Assembly (NCBI GenBank): GCA_035443885.1
Contig: DAOMNO010000013.1
Span: 1 to 64,000, forward strand
DNA length: 64,000 nucleotides
Source of the DNA: DAOMNO01 sp035443885
Lineage (GTDB): Bacteria > Planctomycetota > Phycisphaerae > Phycisphaerales > SM1A02
Direction: 5' to 3'
The notes beneath the pieces were generated by a model. It did not search any database, was not told where the DNA came from, and saw nothing but the letters and a program-made list of their open reading frames with translations. Positions 1-8,998 of the stretch are shown piece after piece. The translations under genes and the position numbers were made by a program. How positions within the stretch are numbered: the stretch's first letter is position 1; each line of letters starts with the position of its first letter.

Positions 1-41
1 ACCCGGACACCGATCTACCGTACCTCACACCCGCGGCCTGA
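1..41 (+). CDS. possible 3' end of an upstream gene (partial)
   Basis: One frame is open from the left edge to a TGA at 39-41 and would end in ...DTDLPYLTPAA. ptsP usually follows other PTS genes, so an upstream PTS gene is plausible, but the tail does not look like HPr and the stretch is too short to identify. It may not be coding. Confidence 0.25.
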   Translation, partial: PDTDLPYLTPAA

Positions 42-216
42 ACAAGGAAAATCCGTGAGGATTTGCCACCTGCATGGCTTCCCATTTGTTGCTCAAGTCG
101 CGTTATACTTCGCCTGCCTTCCCCCGATTGAAGGGGATGGCGCGGCACCTGCCCGGCTGAGCGACCGGCGAGAAGTCGCCGCACCCTCCAGGCCCCGGCT
201 CCGCTCCGACTGTTTC

Positions 217-1974
217 ATGGAAGTTATCAAGGGAATTCCGGTCTCCTCCGGCGTGGTCATCGGTCGGGCATTCATCCTCGACGATGTCCGCGAGCATGTT
301 CCCTATCACGTCGTGCCGGATTCCGAGGTCGAGGCCGAGGCCGGGCGGTTCGACGAAGCCCTGAAGAGCGCGATTCGCGATCTTCAGGCAGACCGCGATC
401 GCGCCGCTGAGAAACTGGGGCCAGAACCTGCCAAGATTTTTGAGTTCCACCTCGGCCTGCTGCACGACAAAACCCTGATGGCGCCGATCCGCAAGCGGAT
501 TGAACGCGAGCACGTCACGGCGGCCTACTCCGTCTCTGAGTCATTCCGCGACCTAGCCGACCGATTCCGCGCAATGGGTAGCGAGGTCTTCCGCCAGAAG
601 GCGAACGACGTGCTGGACCTTGATCGCCGCCTGCTGGGCAAGCTGGTGGGCCAATCGAAGGATCGTTTGACAAAGGTTACCGAGCCAGTGGTCGTCATCG
701 CCCATGAGCTTACGCCCACACAGGCTGCTTCGCTGGATACGAATCAGGTGCTCGGCTTCGCGACTGATGCGGGAGGTCGCACAAGCCATGGTTCGATTGT
801 CGCTGCGGCGCTTGGCATCCCGGGGGTCGTCGGGTGCCAGCGCGTTACGCGGCATGTCAACGAGGGCGATCAGGTCATCATCGATGGCAAATCCGGCGTC
901 GTCATTCTTCGACCGGATGAAGAAACACTCGCGTCCTATCGGCTTGATGTGGAACGTCTGGCGGGTCTCAAGGCAGGCCTCATCAGCCTTGCGGAGCAGG
1001 AGTCCGTCACGCTCGACGGCACGCACATTGAGCTGCTGGGCAACATCGAGTTCGCCCATGAGATCGAACCTTTGCTGGCTGCAGGCGGCGAGGGCGTCGG
1101 TCTCTATCGCACGGAGTTTCTCTACCTCACCAGTGAGACGGAGCCAACTGAAGAAGATCATTTCCAGTCGTATCGCCGATCGATCGAACTGCTCAAGGGC
1201 AAACCGCTGACGATTCGCACGCTGGACCTTGGCGCGGACAAATACACCCAGGAGCGAGCGGATGAACCGGAGCGTAATCCGTTCCTCGGCTTGCGTTCGA
1301 TTCGCTTCTGTCTGCAGAACCTGCCGATGTTCAAGACACAGTTGAGGGCCATCCTTCGCGCTTCGGCATATGGTCCGATCAAGGTGATGTTCCCGCTCAT
1401 CTCCACAGCGCTTGAGCTTCGTCAGACGAAAATGATCTTCAACGATGTGATGGAAGAATGTCAGGAAGATGGCATCGAGTTCGACCGGAACATACCGCTT
1501 GGCATGATGATCGAAGTGCCGTCCGCTGCGCTCATGGCAACCGTGTTCGCCAAGGAGGTTGCGTTCTTCTCAATCGGCACGAATGACCTCATTCAGTACA
1601 CGCTGGCCGTGGACCGCGGCAACGAGCGGGTGGCGAATCTCTACACAGCGGCGAATCCGGCTGTGCTCCAGCTCATCAAGAGCATCATCCGCTCCGCCCG
1701 CCGGTTCAATATCCCCACAAGCCTCTGCGGCGAGATCGCAGGCGACATCACATACACGATGTTGCTCATCGGGCTTGGGCTGCGTACACTATCTTTGGTT
1801 CCATCCCAGATTCCGCACGTCAAGCGCGTCGTCAGATCGGTCGATGTATCCCAATGTGAGCGTCTCGCCCGAAAGGTCGGTTCGTTCGATTCCGAGCGGC
1901 AGGTGCTGAACGCCCTCCGCGACGAGCTGCAGAAAGTCCTTCCTGAAGCAACCGGCGGTTGGTCCGCCACTTAG
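217..1974 (+). CDS. ptsP: phosphoenolpyruvate-protein phosphotransferase (PTS enzyme I)
   Basis: Enzyme I takes phosphate from phosphoenolpyruvate and passes it to HPr, the first step of the sugar PTS or of a regulatory PTS. The start at 217 gives 585 residues, close to the usual 570-580. The open frame runs upstream to 55, but those 54 residues do not resemble enzyme I and would precede the normal MEVIKGIPVSSGVVIG start. The phospho-accepting His is H191 in GGRTSHGSIVA. The C-terminal PEP-binding barrel carries GMMIEVPSAA and SIGTNDLIQYTLAVDRGN, and the catalytic Cys is C504 in SLCGEIAGD. All key residues are present. No HPr or EII gene is inside the window, so carbohydrate transport versus regulation cannot be decided. 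A TATACT at 104-109 could be a -10 element, but no good -35 pairs with it. Confidence 0.95.
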   Translation: MEVIKGIPVSSGVVIGRAFILDDVREHVPYHVVPDSEVEAEAGRFDEALKSAIRDLQADRDRAAEKLGPEPAKIFEFHLGLLHDKTLMAPIRKRIEREHVTAAYSVSESFRDLADRFRAMGSEVFRQKANDVLDLDRRLLGKLVGQSKDRLTKVTEPVVVIAHELTPTQAASLDTNQVLGFATDAGGRTSHGSIVAAALGIPGVVGCQRVTRHVNEGDQVIIDGKSGVVILRPDEETLASYRLDVERLAGLKAGLISLAEQESVTLDGTHIELLGNIEFAHEIEPLLAAGGEGVGLYRTEFLYLTSETEPTEEDHFQSYRRSIELLKGKPLTIRTLDLGADKYTQERADEPERNPFLGLRSIRFCLQNLPMFKTQLRAILRASAYGPIKVMFPLISTALELRQTKMIFNDVMEECQEDGIEFDRNIPLGMMIEVPSAALMATVFAKEVAFFSIGTNDLIQYTLAVDRGNERVANLYTAANPAVLQLIKSIIRSARRFNIPTSLCGEIAGDITYTMLLIGLGLRTLSLVPSQIPHVKRVVRSVDVSQCERLARKVGSFDSERQVLNALRDELQKVLPEATGGWSAT

Positions 1975-2254
1975 AGCTTCGAGAGCAACGAATACACCGG
2001 CCCGCGCGGGCCTCCCGGATATGAAGTCCCCAGCCGCACCTTCGGGTGCCGTGCAGGATGGACCCCGGCGGATCGCGGCAGGCCACCGACGAACTTTGGG
2101 GCGCAGTGCGCACACTTGGGATCGACAACCACAACAGCGAAACGGGTGGGCCGCAAGGCTCCGCCCTGATGCGGCATGGTTGCTGCAATGCTGATGCGCG
2201 ATTCCATCCGCCACGCGTTCCGCTCGTCGGGCTTTCACACGGAGAAAAGCCCAC
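1975..2254 (+). other. leader of the RNase E/G gene, with a UUCG hairpin
   Basis: These 280 bases lie between ptsP and the RNase E/G gene. They contain a 14-base palindrome GGCCCGCGCGGGCC (1999-2012) and a small hairpin GCACC-TTCG-GGTGC (2036-2049) with a stable UUCG tetraloop. There is no T-tract, so neither looks like an intrinsic terminator. Long structured leaders are known to mediate autoregulation of rne in Enterobacteria; a similar role here is only an inference. Confidence 0.35.
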
Positions 2255-4921
2255 GTGGCTCCGAAAAAGAACGAGAACAAAACCGACGCCCCTGAGTTGA
2301 TGGTCGTCAACGATTCGCCCGGCGAGGAATGCCGGATCGCAATCGTTCAGGAAAATCATCTCGAAGAGTTGTTCACCGAACGTACCGCGACGGCGACGAA
2401 TGTCGGCAACATCTACAAGGGTCGCGTGACCAACGTTGAAGCCGCCATTCAAGCCGCTTTCGTCGATTACGGCGCAGGCCAGAACGGCTTCCTTCACATT
2501 TCAGATCTGCATCCTCGCTATTTCCCTGGCGTTGAGCGAACCGAGCGCGTGGGCAAAAAGATTCCGCGCAAAGAACGGCCGCTGATTCAGGAAGCACTGC
2601 GCAGGGGCGATGAGATTCTCGTGCAGGTGCTCAAACAGGGCATCGGTACGAAGGGGCCGACGCTCACGAGCTATCTCTCCATCCCCGGCCGCCTGCTGGT
2701 GATGATGCCCGACATGGACCGCGTGGGGGTATCCCGCAAGGTTGAAGATGAAGAGAAGCGGCGCGAAATGCGCAAGATTCTCGATTCACTTGACCTGCCG
2801 GAAGGCTTCGGGTTCATCCTGCGGACGGCGGGTTTCGAACAACCCAAGACAGAACTGAAGCGCGATGCGGCCTACCTGCAGCGGTTGTGGAAGGCGATGG
2901 AGAAGCGCATCAAGAGCCACAAGGCCCCGTGCGAACTCTACACCGAAACAGACCTGCTCATCCGCACCATTCGCGATGTGTTGCGGCCTTCGATTCAAGC
3001 AATCATCGTGGATTCGGAATCCGCCTACGAGCGGGCCAGCACGTTCCTCTCTGTGGTCGCGCCGCGTTCCGCACCGAAGGTGATTCACTACCGCAAACGC
3101 ACACCGATCTTCCACGCATTCGACATTGAGCGGCAGATTGAACTGATCCACAGCCGCGAAGTGCCGCTGCCATCAGGCGGCAAACTGGTGATCGATCAGA
3201 CGGAAGCGCTGGTGGCGATCGACGTGAACTCCGGCAAGAGCCGCGCCGCGAGAGACAGCGAAACAAACGCCTACAACACAAACTGCGAAGCCGTTGATGA
3301 AATCTGCAGACAGCTTCGACTGCGTGATCTTGGCGGCCTAATTATCAACGATCTCATCGACATGCGATCGGCGAAGCATCGCCGACTGATCGAAGAGCGA
3401 TTTGAGAACAATCTGAAACGTGATCGCGCGAAAGCAACGATTCTCAAAATCAGTGATTTCGGCCTCGTCGAGATGACACGACAGAGAATGCGGCCGAGCC
3501 TGAGAAAGAGCCACTTCGTACCGTGTTCGCACTGCAACGGCCACGGTGAGATCAAGTCGGCGGAAACCGTTGCAGCGGACGCCACGCGGCAGATCGGCTA
3601 TCTGCTTCAGTTCGATCGCGTGCGACGAGTGGAAATTGCGTGTTCGCCGCGCGTGGCATCGGTGCTGTTGAGCGCAAAGCGCCGTGAACTCGTGCGAATG
3701 GAAGATGCGACGGGCCGCAAGATCGACGTTCGTGTGAGTGATGCCATCGCGCACGATCGTGTCGATTTCTACGCCTACGACGACCGCAATGCGGACATCG
3801 ACATCGCGCAGCTTCCCGCACCGCGCATCCCGACGATTCAGGAATTGGAAGCCGCAGCCGCTGAAGTGGAGCCTGCGATCAAGGCCGCCGACACAAAGGC
3901 CGCACCGAAGAAATCGGCTGCCGGCCCGGCCAGCGCGACGAGCATCATGCTGGCTGACGATGAGGACGACGACTCACCCGCAGAGAGCGCCGAAGAAAGC
4001 GAAGGCGGCAAGCGCAAGCGACGACGACGCAGAAGGCGACGACGCGGCGACGACACTGCCGAGCAAGCGCCCCTGCTCGTTACAACGGAAGTCGAAGCCG
4101 CACCGAATGCTGAGCCAGAACCCGTCTTCACCGAAACGATGCGCATCCATGCGCTGGCAAAGGAGCTCGGCTGCACCTCTCGCGACATTCTCAGCCGCTG
4201 TGCCGAGGAAGCAAAGGACATCGACCTCAAAAATCACATGTCCTCTGTGAGTCCAGACGATGCCAATCGCATTGCGAAGCTGTTCGCACCACCCGCACCT
4301 GTTTCGCCATCCAAGCAGGAGCAACCCGCACCATCGCCAACGCCACAAGCTGCAGGCGCAATGCCTGTCAATGGCCAGGCTGAACAGGACCCAGGACGCA
4401 AACGTCGCCGACGCAGGCGTGGCGGCCGAGGTCGAGGCGGTAACGCCGAGACTCGCACGCCAGACGATCGAATGACAACAACCATCGCTCCCGCTCAAGC
4501 TCCGCCGCCTGCGCCAACTCCTGCGCCCGCAGTAGCGGCTGAAAGCACACCCGGCGAGAAATCCAAACGTCGCCGAAGGCGTCGCGGCAAGCGAGGCGGT
4601 GAAACTCCAACTGCGAACCCCGCGAATGTAGCGTCTGCTCCGCCGCAGCCAACGCCGACCGTGCGTACGCCTGAGCCGCCGTCGCCCAAACCAACGCTTG
4701 TGGTGGTCGGCGAAGGGAACTCGAACAAGACGCGCGGCCGCAAGACCAGGAAGAAAGTCAAGGGGATCGCAGCTTCCGAACCCGCTCCCGCGCCGGTTAC
4801 TGTCGCTGTGCCAGCCACCACTGAAACGAAGCCAGACAAGAAACGTCGCCCGCTTTATCGTAATCGTGGCAAAGTGTCCCCCGCCGTGCGTGAACGTGCC
4901 GAGCAAAGTGCGGATGATTGA
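2255..4921 (+). CDS. rne: ribonuclease E/G with a C-terminal IF2_N-like domain
   Basis: Endoribonuclease of the RNase E/G family, acting in mRNA decay and rRNA/tRNA processing. It starts with GTG, 10 bases after GGAG at 2241. Of 888 residues, about 1-510 are the catalytic half: an S1 domain starting near residue 50 (GNIYKGRVTNVEAAIQAAFV), catalytic Asp D323 in AIDVNSGKSR and D366 in INDLIDM, and the zinc-link cysteines C424 and C427 in CSHCNGHG. The C-terminal half is low-complexity with Arg-rich blocks, likely for RNA binding or degradosome scaffolding. Embedded in it at about 629-677 is a compact segment (MRIHALAKELGCTSRDIL, later HMSSVSPDDANRIAKLF) that reads like the N-terminal domain of translation factor IF2. 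dxr begins 34 bases downstream. Confidence 0.93.
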   Translation: MAPKKNENKTDAPELMVVNDSPGEECRIAIVQENHLEELFTERTATATNVGNIYKGRVTNVEAAIQAAFVDYGAGQNGFLHISDLHPRYFPGVERTERVGKKIPRKERPLIQEALRRGDEILVQVLKQGIGTKGPTLTSYLSIPGRLLVMMPDMDRVGVSRKVEDEEKRREMRKILDSLDLPEGFGFILRTAGFEQPKTELKRDAAYLQRLWKAMEKRIKSHKAPCELYTETDLLIRTIRDVLRPSIQAIIVDSESAYERASTFLSVVAPRSAPKVIHYRKRTPIFHAFDIERQIELIHSREVPLPSGGKLVIDQTEALVAIDVNSGKSRAARDSETNAYNTNCEAVDEICRQLRLRDLGGLIINDLIDMRSAKHRRLIEERFENNLKRDRAKATILKISDFGLVEMTRQRMRPSLRKSHFVPCSHCNGHGEIKSAETVAADATRQIGYLLQFDRVRRVEIACSPRVASVLLSAKRRELVRMEDATGRKIDVRVSDAIAHDRVDFYAYDDRNADIDIAQLPAPRIPTIQELEAAAAEVEPAIKAADTKAAPKKSAAGPASATSIMLADDEDDDSPAESAEESEGGKRKRRRRRRRRRGDDTAEQAPLLVTTEVEAAPNAEPEPVFTETMRIHALAKELGCTSRDILSRCAEEAKDIDLKNHMSSVSPDDANRIAKLFAPPAPVSPSKQEQPAPSPTPQAAGAMPVNGQAEQDPGRKRRRRRRGGRGRGGNAETRTPDDRMTTTIAPAQAPPPAPTPAPAVAAESTPGEKSKRRRRRRGKRGGETPTANPANVASAPPQPTPTVRTPEPPSPKPTLVVVGEGNSNKTRGRKTRKKVKGIAASEPAPAPVTVAVPATTETKPDKKRRPLYRNRGKVSPAVRERAEQSADD

Positions 4922-4955
4922 TCCGCATGGTCGCTCGCTTTTCCAGCATCACACC

Positions 4956-6173
4956 ATGAATGACACATCCGCCCCACTCTCTCGCCGTCTCATCGTGCTC
5001 GGCTCAACCGGCTCGATCGGGGTTAATACGCTCGCCGTTGTGGAGCATCTGCGCGCCGTTGGTTTCGCGAACTTTGAAGTCGTCGGCCTTGCAGCAGGCA
5101 ACAACGCAGAACTGCTCGCAGCGCAGGCCGCACGTTTCAATGTGAAGAACATTGCAGTGGCCAGCGAAAGTGCCGCTGCTGCGCTCAAGAGCATTCCGCA
5201 TCTTTATGTGGGTCAGGACGCAGCCCTTGAACTCGTACAGAATATCGCCATGCCGGGCGATCTCGTCGTTGGCGCGATGGTTGGTTCGGCGGGCGTACCC
5301 GCCACAATGGCAGCGATTGAGCGCGGCTGTGATATCGCGCTGGCGAACAAGGAAACCCTCGTCGCTGCGGGCGCGCTCGTGATGCCGCTCGTGCGCAAGA
5401 AAGGGATTAACCTGTTGCCGGTTGATTCTGAGCACAGCGCACTCTTTCAGTGCCTTGAAAACGTGCAAACATCTGGTCGATGCGTGCAGGATGAAGTCGC
5501 CCGCATCATCATCACCGCATCCGGCGGTCCGTTCCGCACATGGGAACGTGAACGAATCGAGAACGCGACGGTTGAGCAGGCCCTCAACCACCCCACATGG
5601 ACGATGGGTCGCAAAGTGACGATCGACTCTGCATCGCTCATGAACAAAGCTCTTGAAGTAATCGAAGCGCACTGGCTGTTCGATATGCCCGCCTCGAAGA
5701 TCGATGCGATCGTGCATCCGCAGTCGATCATTCACAGTTTCGTCGAGTTCATTGACGGGTCGATTCTCTCACAGCTTGGCGCGCCGGACATGCGCACACC
5801 GATTCAATACGCGCTCACATGGCCACGACGCGCTGTCGGCAAGGGCAACTTCCTTGACTGGGCCGCGCTCTCCAAAATGGATTTCGAGCCGGTGGATCAC
5901 GACCGATTCGGTGCCTTGAAACTGGCGTATCAGGTCATCGAAACCGGCGGCACTGCAGGTGCGATCTTCAATGCTGCGAACGAAGCCGCGGTGGAAGCGT
6001 TCCTTGCGAAGCAAATCCCGTTCGGCCGCATTACGTCGCTCGTAGGCGATGCGCTGCATCGATTGGATCCGACGCCGGTACGAACCCTGGAAGACGTTTT
6101 CGAGGCAGATCAGCAAGCGAGGCGGCTTGTGCGGGAATCCGTCAGTCGCGCGGCTCGCCCCGCAGCGGTGTAG
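4956..6173 (+). CDS. dxr: 1-deoxy-D-xylulose 5-phosphate reductoisomerase
   Basis: Second enzyme of the MEP isoprenoid pathway, converting DXP to 2-C-methyl-D-erythritol 4-phosphate with NADPH and a divalent metal. The start at 4956 gives 405 residues, the family norm; the frame stays open upstream into the end of the RNase gene but that part is not homologous. The NADPH loop is VLGSTGSIG near residue 15. NKETLVAAG, VDSEHSALFQCL and the HPTWTMGRKVTIDSASLMNK block are the substrate and metal-binding segments. No clear Shine-Dalgarno site precedes it, which fits read-through from the gene upstream. The dxr-rseP order seen here is common in bacteria. Confidence 0.96.
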   Translation: MNDTSAPLSRRLIVLGSTGSIGVNTLAVVEHLRAVGFANFEVVGLAAGNNAELLAAQAARFNVKNIAVASESAAAALKSIPHLYVGQDAALELVQNIAMPGDLVVGAMVGSAGVPATMAAIERGCDIALANKETLVAAGALVMPLVRKKGINLLPVDSEHSALFQCLENVQTSGRCVQDEVARIIITASGGPFRTWERERIENATVEQALNHPTWTMGRKVTIDSASLMNKALEVIEAHWLFDMPASKIDAIVHPQSIIHSFVEFIDGSILSQLGAPDMRTPIQYALTWPRRAVGKGNFLDWAALSKMDFEPVDHDRFGALKLAYQVIETGGTAGAIFNAANEAAVEAFLAKQIPFGRITSLVGDALHRLDPTPVRTLEDVFEADQQARRLVRESVSRAARPAAV

Positions 6174-6228
6174 CTTCTTGTGGATTGCTCGCCCCTGCAG
6201 GCGTTGAATGTGAAGTCGATTCGCTCTC

Positions 6229-8391
6229 ATGGAAACTCTCTCACTCATCTTCAATCTCCTGTTGATGATCCTCGGCTTCGGCCTGTTGATCTTCATCCAC
6301 GAACTCGGCCACTTTGTCGCTGCGAAGTGGGCAGGTATTCGCACGGAAGCCTTCGCAGTCGGCATGGGTCCGGTCGCAGTGGCATGGCGCAAGGGCGTGG
6401 GCTTCGCGCTCGGCTCCACGTGGCCGCGCGTCATTGAACGTACCGGCAAGACACCGCCGAACCTGACGGAGCATGAACTCAAGCAGTACGGCATCGGCGA
6501 AACCGAGTACTCGCTGCGCTGGCTGCCGATCGGTGGCTTCGTCAAAATGCTCGGACAGGAAGACGCGAATCCCAACGCTGTTTCCAATGATCCGCGCAGC
6601 TACACAAGCTGCCCTGTGGGCAAACGCATGATTGTCGTCTCTGCGGGCGTCATCATGAACCTTGTACTCGCAGCGGTTCTGTTCATCATCGCCTTTATGT
6701 GGGGCGTGAGCTTTGAAGCGCCGGTCGTGGGACAGACTTCCCCCACGCTCCCGGCAGGCGTCACCATGCCTGAGAACGCAGAATCGCTCGGCATCACGAT
6801 GCCGGGCCTGCAACCGGGCGACCGCGTAACGCACATCAATGGCAAGCCAGCAGAGACGTTCGCCGATCTGCAGATCGCATCCGCGATGGGCAGACCGGAT
6901 ATGCCTGTGGCGCTTACGGTGCAGCGAGAGGGTGTTGATGAACCGATCATCTTCCGACTCACGCCTGAGCGCGAAGATTCCACCGGCTTGCTGAGCCTGG
7001 GCATCGCGCCTGCGTCGTCGAACAAACTCTACGACCGAAGCGCGGCACCTGTTCTGAAAATGCTCTACGAGCGCAGCGGACTGGCGGATCATGGCGTTAC
7101 GCCTGGCATGTCGATGATCGAAGCTGCGGGGCGAAGCATCACTACCTTTGAACAGTTTCACCGCGCCGCTCGCGCCTCTTACGGCCAACCCGTTCACACC
7201 GTGTGGGCGCAGGTTGACGAACGCGGCAAGATCACGGGTGATCGCATCACAGCATTCATTGATGTCAAACCCACGTATCAATTGCTGCGCGATCCTGATG
7301 CAGGGCCGACCGCGATACAGAACTTTGAGGAAGGCCTCTTCGGGCTGGTGCCGCTTGTTCAGATTGAGGATGTCTCCTCAGGAGCTAACCGCGACATTCT
7401 GAAGCGAGGCGACGTGGTGCTGCGCATCGGCGATCGTCATGCGCCACGCATGGCGGAGTTCCGCGAGTACATCGCATCGCGCCCGCTGGGGCCGGTGGAG
7501 ATGGTTGTGCTGCGCGATGGCAAAGAAGTGACGCTCACCGCACGCATTGAAGCGAGAGGAACATTCAAGCGGACAGGCATTCTCGGCGTCTCGCCGGGTT
7601 ATGCATGGGGCACGCCGATTGTCGCTTCACCCATGAATCGCGTGCTCACTGCAACCGGAGTTGAAGCTCCGCAACGGCTGCAATCCTCACTCACACCGAT
7701 TGCGAATCTTCAGCTTCTGCCCGGTACGCGGATTGAGATGATTGAAAATGCGACGATTTCAGATTGGCGTGACCTGCGTGAGGCGCTGCGTGCCTTCACG
7801 CAACGGGCACACGAGTTTGGTGCACCCGCAGACCTGACGGTATCGATCATTCATCCGACACCTGACAAAGACCGTGAAACGCTCACGTTGTCGCTCAGCG
7901 CGGATGATGTTCGCTCACTTCACGCGCTTGTGTGGACTGCGAGTCTGGATGCCATCATGTTCGAGCCGGTGATGACGACGCGAAGCGCGGGCGGCAACCC
8001 GATCACCGCCATTCGCATGGGCATTGAGGAAACGCACAAGCTGGTCGTCATGACGTATTTGACGATCGACCGTTTGTTCCGCAGAACGGTTGGCGTGGAT
8101 CAGCTTCGTGGCCCGATCGGCATCGTGCACATTGGCGCGGTAGTTGCCGAAAAGGGATTCATCTACCTGATTCTGCTACTCGGCATGATCAGCGTAAATC
8201 TTGCCGTGATCAACTTCCTGCCGCTCCCGATCGTGGATGGAGGCCTGTTCCTTTTCCTGCTGTATGAGAAGTTCAAGGGTCGCCCGCCTTCGATCGCATT
8301 TCAGAATGCGGTCACCATCATCGGCCTGTTCCTCATCGGCACACTGTTCATCGTAGTTACGTACAACGACATCGTGCGTCTGCTCACGTGA
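6229..8391 (+). CDS. rseP: RIP metalloprotease RseP-like (site-2 protease), unusually long
   Basis: Intramembrane zinc protease that cuts transmembrane substrates such as anti-sigma factors. The zinc ligands are H24 and H28 with catalytic E25 (IFIHELGHF), and the third ligand region is NFLPLPIVDGG with D670. Transmembrane segments lie at both ends. At 720 residues it is much longer than the roughly 450 of E. coli RseP. The extra length sits in the periplasmic middle, which shows three PDZ-like units: about 185-260 (LQPGDRVTHINGKP), about 388-440 (LKRGDVVLRIGDRHAPRM) and a weaker one at about 490-570 (LLPGTRIEMIENATI). It lies 55 bases after dxr. Confidence 0.92.
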   Translation: METLSLIFNLLLMILGFGLLIFIHELGHFVAAKWAGIRTEAFAVGMGPVAVAWRKGVGFALGSTWPRVIERTGKTPPNLTEHELKQYGIGETEYSLRWLPIGGFVKMLGQEDANPNAVSNDPRSYTSCPVGKRMIVVSAGVIMNLVLAAVLFIIAFMWGVSFEAPVVGQTSPTLPAGVTMPENAESLGITMPGLQPGDRVTHINGKPAETFADLQIASAMGRPDMPVALTVQREGVDEPIIFRLTPEREDSTGLLSLGIAPASSNKLYDRSAAPVLKMLYERSGLADHGVTPGMSMIEAAGRSITTFEQFHRAARASYGQPVHTVWAQVDERGKITGDRITAFIDVKPTYQLLRDPDAGPTAIQNFEEGLFGLVPLVQIEDVSSGANRDILKRGDVVLRIGDRHAPRMAEFREYIASRPLGPVEMVVLRDGKEVTLTARIEARGTFKRTGILGVSPGYAWGTPIVASPMNRVLTATGVEAPQRLQSSLTPIANLQLLPGTRIEMIENATISDWRDLREALRAFTQRAHEFGAPADLTVSIIHPTPDKDRETLTLSLSADDVRSLHALVWTASLDAIMFEPVMTTRSAGGNPITAIRMGIEETHKLVVMTYLTIDRLFRRTVGVDQLRGPIGIVHIGAVVAEKGFIYLILLLGMISVNLAVINFLPLPIVDGGLFLFLLYEKFKGRPPSIAFQNAVTIIGLFLIGTLFIVVTYNDIVRLLT

Positions 8392-8416
8392 AAGGCACAA
8401 GCCAACAAGTCGGACA

Positions 8417-8851
8417 TTACATTGTCTTGTTGCCAAAGCACTCCGGCGGTGTTGGTCTACCGCCATCGCCCGCTTCAAGCACGAGAAGTTGCTCCCGCAT
8501 GGAATCCGCCTCGCCAGCAATCACCATGAGCACGATCTGTCTGCGCGGGTTGTAGGTCTTGACGATACGGATAAAGTCGTCGCCCGGCGGGATGTCGGTC
8601 AACGGCGCGTAGCCAGGCTGAATCGGGACGGAACGACCCGCCTCATGCTGTGCCGCAGTGAGAAGAAGCGTTTGTTCATCGACGACCAGCACGCCTGGAC
8701 CGCACACGAGGTAACAATCCCATGCGAATGCCGCCAGAGGCTCCCAAAGCGCCATCGCCGCATTCAAAATCGGCGACGATTCGATCGGCGTCGTTTCTGT
8801 GGCCTCGATCGGCTGATGCTCATCCATAGACAGGATGATACGATCATTCAT
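8417..8851 (-). CDS. hypothetical protein, 144 aa
   Basis: I do not recognise this protein. It is acidic and has no signal peptide or membrane segment. It contains a hydrophobic stretch AAFAWDCYLVCGPGVLVVDEQTLLL and a segment NPRRQIVLMVIAGEADSMREQ that look like alternating strand and helix. It is convergent with rseP (25-base gap) and divergent from the small membrane protein that starts at 8870. The start at 8851 is the first ATG and has no clear Shine-Dalgarno site. A nearby ATG at MDEHQP, eight codons later, is an alternative. Confidence 0.6.
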   Translation of the reverse strand: MNDRIILSMDEHQPIEATETTPIESSPILNAAMALWEPLAAFAWDCYLVCGPGVLVVDEQTLLLTAAQHEAGRSVPIQPGYAPLTDIPPGDDFIRIVKTYNPRRQIVLMVIAGEADSMREQLLVLEAGDGGRPTPPECFGNKTM

Positions 8852-8869
8852 ACCTGAGAGGAGTGTCGC

Positions 8870-8977
8870 GTGTTCGCAAGCATCGTCATCTCGATCGGCA
8901 TGATCGCAGTGGGCATCCTCACATGGCGTGCGCTGCAGAAGCAGGATGACCGACGCGGAGATGATGGGGAAGACTGA
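8870..8977 (+). CDS. 35-aa single-pass membrane microprotein
   Basis: A GTG at 8870 is preceded six bases upstream by GAGAGGAG (8856-8863), one of the strongest ribosome-binding sites in the window. It opens a 35-codon frame ending at TGA 8975-8977. Residues 2-20 (FASIVISIGMIAVGILTWR) form one hydrophobic helix, followed by a charged tail (QKQDDRRGDDGED). This layout is typical of small bacterial membrane proteins. Function is unknown. It is divergent from the 144-aa gene and convergent with the LTXXQ-like gene. Confidence 0.55.
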   Translation: MFASIVISIGMIAVGILTWRALQKQDDRRGDDGED

Positions 8978-8998
8978 GCATGACAGTCCACCAAAGGG

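Noticed and set aside
55..216. N-terminal extension of ptsP from 55
   Set aside because: The 54 extra residues do not resemble enzyme I, and the family start coincides with the ATG at 217.
3974..4906. 310-codon frame antisense to the RNase E/G C-terminal half
   Set aside because: It mirrors the Arg-rich low-complexity region and is itself low-complexity (Arg/Trp/Ser). No start site or homology-like pattern is seen.
6241..7281. 346-codon minus-strand frame inside rseP
   Set aside because: Shadow of a gene with intact zinc motifs; no RBS or domain pattern.
8401..8434. CAACAAG/CTTGTTG inverted repeat between rseP and the 144-aa gene as a terminator
   Set aside because: The stem is short and lies partly inside the 3' end of the minus-strand gene, with no T-tract on either strand.
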